Shown here: one piece after another, positions 5,708 through 5,789 of the stretch | How positions within the stretch are numbered: position 1 is the first letter of the stretch | Layout of the letters: each line of letters opens with the position of its first letter | From: Candidatus Omnitrophota bacterium | GTDB taxonomy: Bacteria; Omnitrophota; Gorgyraeia; Gygaellales; Profunditerraquicolaceae | Reading direction: 5' to 3' | Assembly: GCA_020063525.1 (NCBI GenBank) | Contig: JAGUUJ010000028.1 | Location: 1-5,789, forward strand | DNA: 5,789 nt | Translations under genes and position numbers: made by a program | The notes under the pieces: model-generated | Databases searched by the model: none | Seen by the model: only the letters and a program-made list of their open reading frames with translations | What the model was told of the DNA's origin: nothing

Positions 5708-5731
5708 GTAAGGATGTAAGGAAGTAAGAAA
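5708..5731 (+). repeat. Three tandem 8-bp purine-rich repeats
   Basis: GTAAGGAT (5708-5715), GTAAGGAA (5716-5723) and GTAAGAAA (5724-5731) follow in exact 8-bp phase and lead directly into the ribosome binding site AAGGAG (5730-5735). They lie in the likely 5' leader of the next gene. Function unknown. Confidence 0.55.
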
Positions 5732-5743
5732 GGAGTGAACAAA

Positions 5744-5789
5744 ATGACCGTAATTGAAACCGCAAAAATTACCTCAAAAGGCCAGATTA
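5744..5789 (+). CDS. Start of an AbrB/MazE/SpoVT-type DNA-binding protein, 3' end outside the window
   Basis: Only the first 15 codons are present, reading MTVIETAKITSKGQI. The text KITSKGQI is the hallmark opening of the SpoVT/AbrB swapped-hairpin DNA-binding domain, found in AbrB-like regulators and in MazE/VapB-type antitoxins. The start is supported by AAGGAG (5730-5735) with 8-nt spacing. As an antitoxin it would bind its own promoter and neutralise a toxin encoded just downstream, but that gene lies outside the window, so regulator and antitoxin cannot be told apart. The inverted repeats upstream would suit a dimeric autoregulator, which is inference. It is about 390 bp from phoU and probably not part of the pst operon. 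Confidence 0.75.
   Translation, partial: MTVIETAKITSKGQI

Larger units (their letters stand above)
5353..5743 (+). other. Intergenic region of about 390 bp without an intact gene
   Basis: No credible complete reading frame is seen on either strand. The region holds a possible integrase tail remnant (5401-5505), three inverted repeats (5536-5556, 5641-5672 and 5678-5693), a TTGACA hexamer (5669-5674), a tandem 8-bp purine-rich repeat (5708-5731) and the ribosome binding site of the next gene. Additional overlapping pairs such as GAGGTT (5547-5552) with AACCTC (5576-5581), and AACC (5576-5579) with GGTT (5584-5587), could fold in competition with the first hairpin. I see no classical GC-rich hairpin plus T-run right after phoU, so the end of the operon transcript is not obvious. 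Confidence 0.7.

Overview
The window carries a complete high-affinity phosphate uptake (Pst) operon on the plus strand, from a diderm bacterium with AT-rich DNA. The outer membrane is inferred from a beta-barrel-type protein ending in Phe at the left edge. PstS also has a plain Sec signal peptide without a lipobox, as expected for a free periplasmic protein. The lineage cannot be fixed from the sequence. An uncultured phylum such as Omnitrophota is a guess based only on gene style.

Layout: bases 1-516 hold the 3' part of a DUF2490-like outer-membrane protein gene. Bases 517-591 are a short promoter region with three tandem 11-bp repeats that look like a Pho box, followed by a strong ribosome binding site. 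Then come pstS (592-1446, GTG start), pstC (1452-2318), pstA (2315-3163), two different pstB genes (3157-3903 and 3903-4658) and phoU (4675-5352). The spacings are 5 bp, a 4-bp overlap, a 7-bp overlap, a 1-bp overlap and 16 bp, so this is one tightly coupled transcription unit. Bases 5353-5743 contain no intact gene. They hold a possible integrase tail remnant, several inverted repeats and a purine-rich tandem repeat. At 5744 a new gene begins, probably an AbrB/MazE-type DNA-binding protein, and it runs off the window.

How the genes work together: PstS captures phosphate in the periplasm, PstC and PstA form the membrane channel, and the two PstB proteins should power it. PhoU normally links the transporter to PhoR/PhoB-type signalling, but no two-component genes are in the window.

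The most interesting point is the PstB pair. PstB1 keeps the ABC signature LSGGQ but has lost the Q-loop glutamine and the switch histidine. PstB2 keeps Walker A, Q-loop, Walker B and switch histidine but has lost the signature (LSLEE). The losses are complementary. In a heterodimer one ATP site would be fully canonical and the other degenerate, whereas textbook PstB is a symmetric homodimer.
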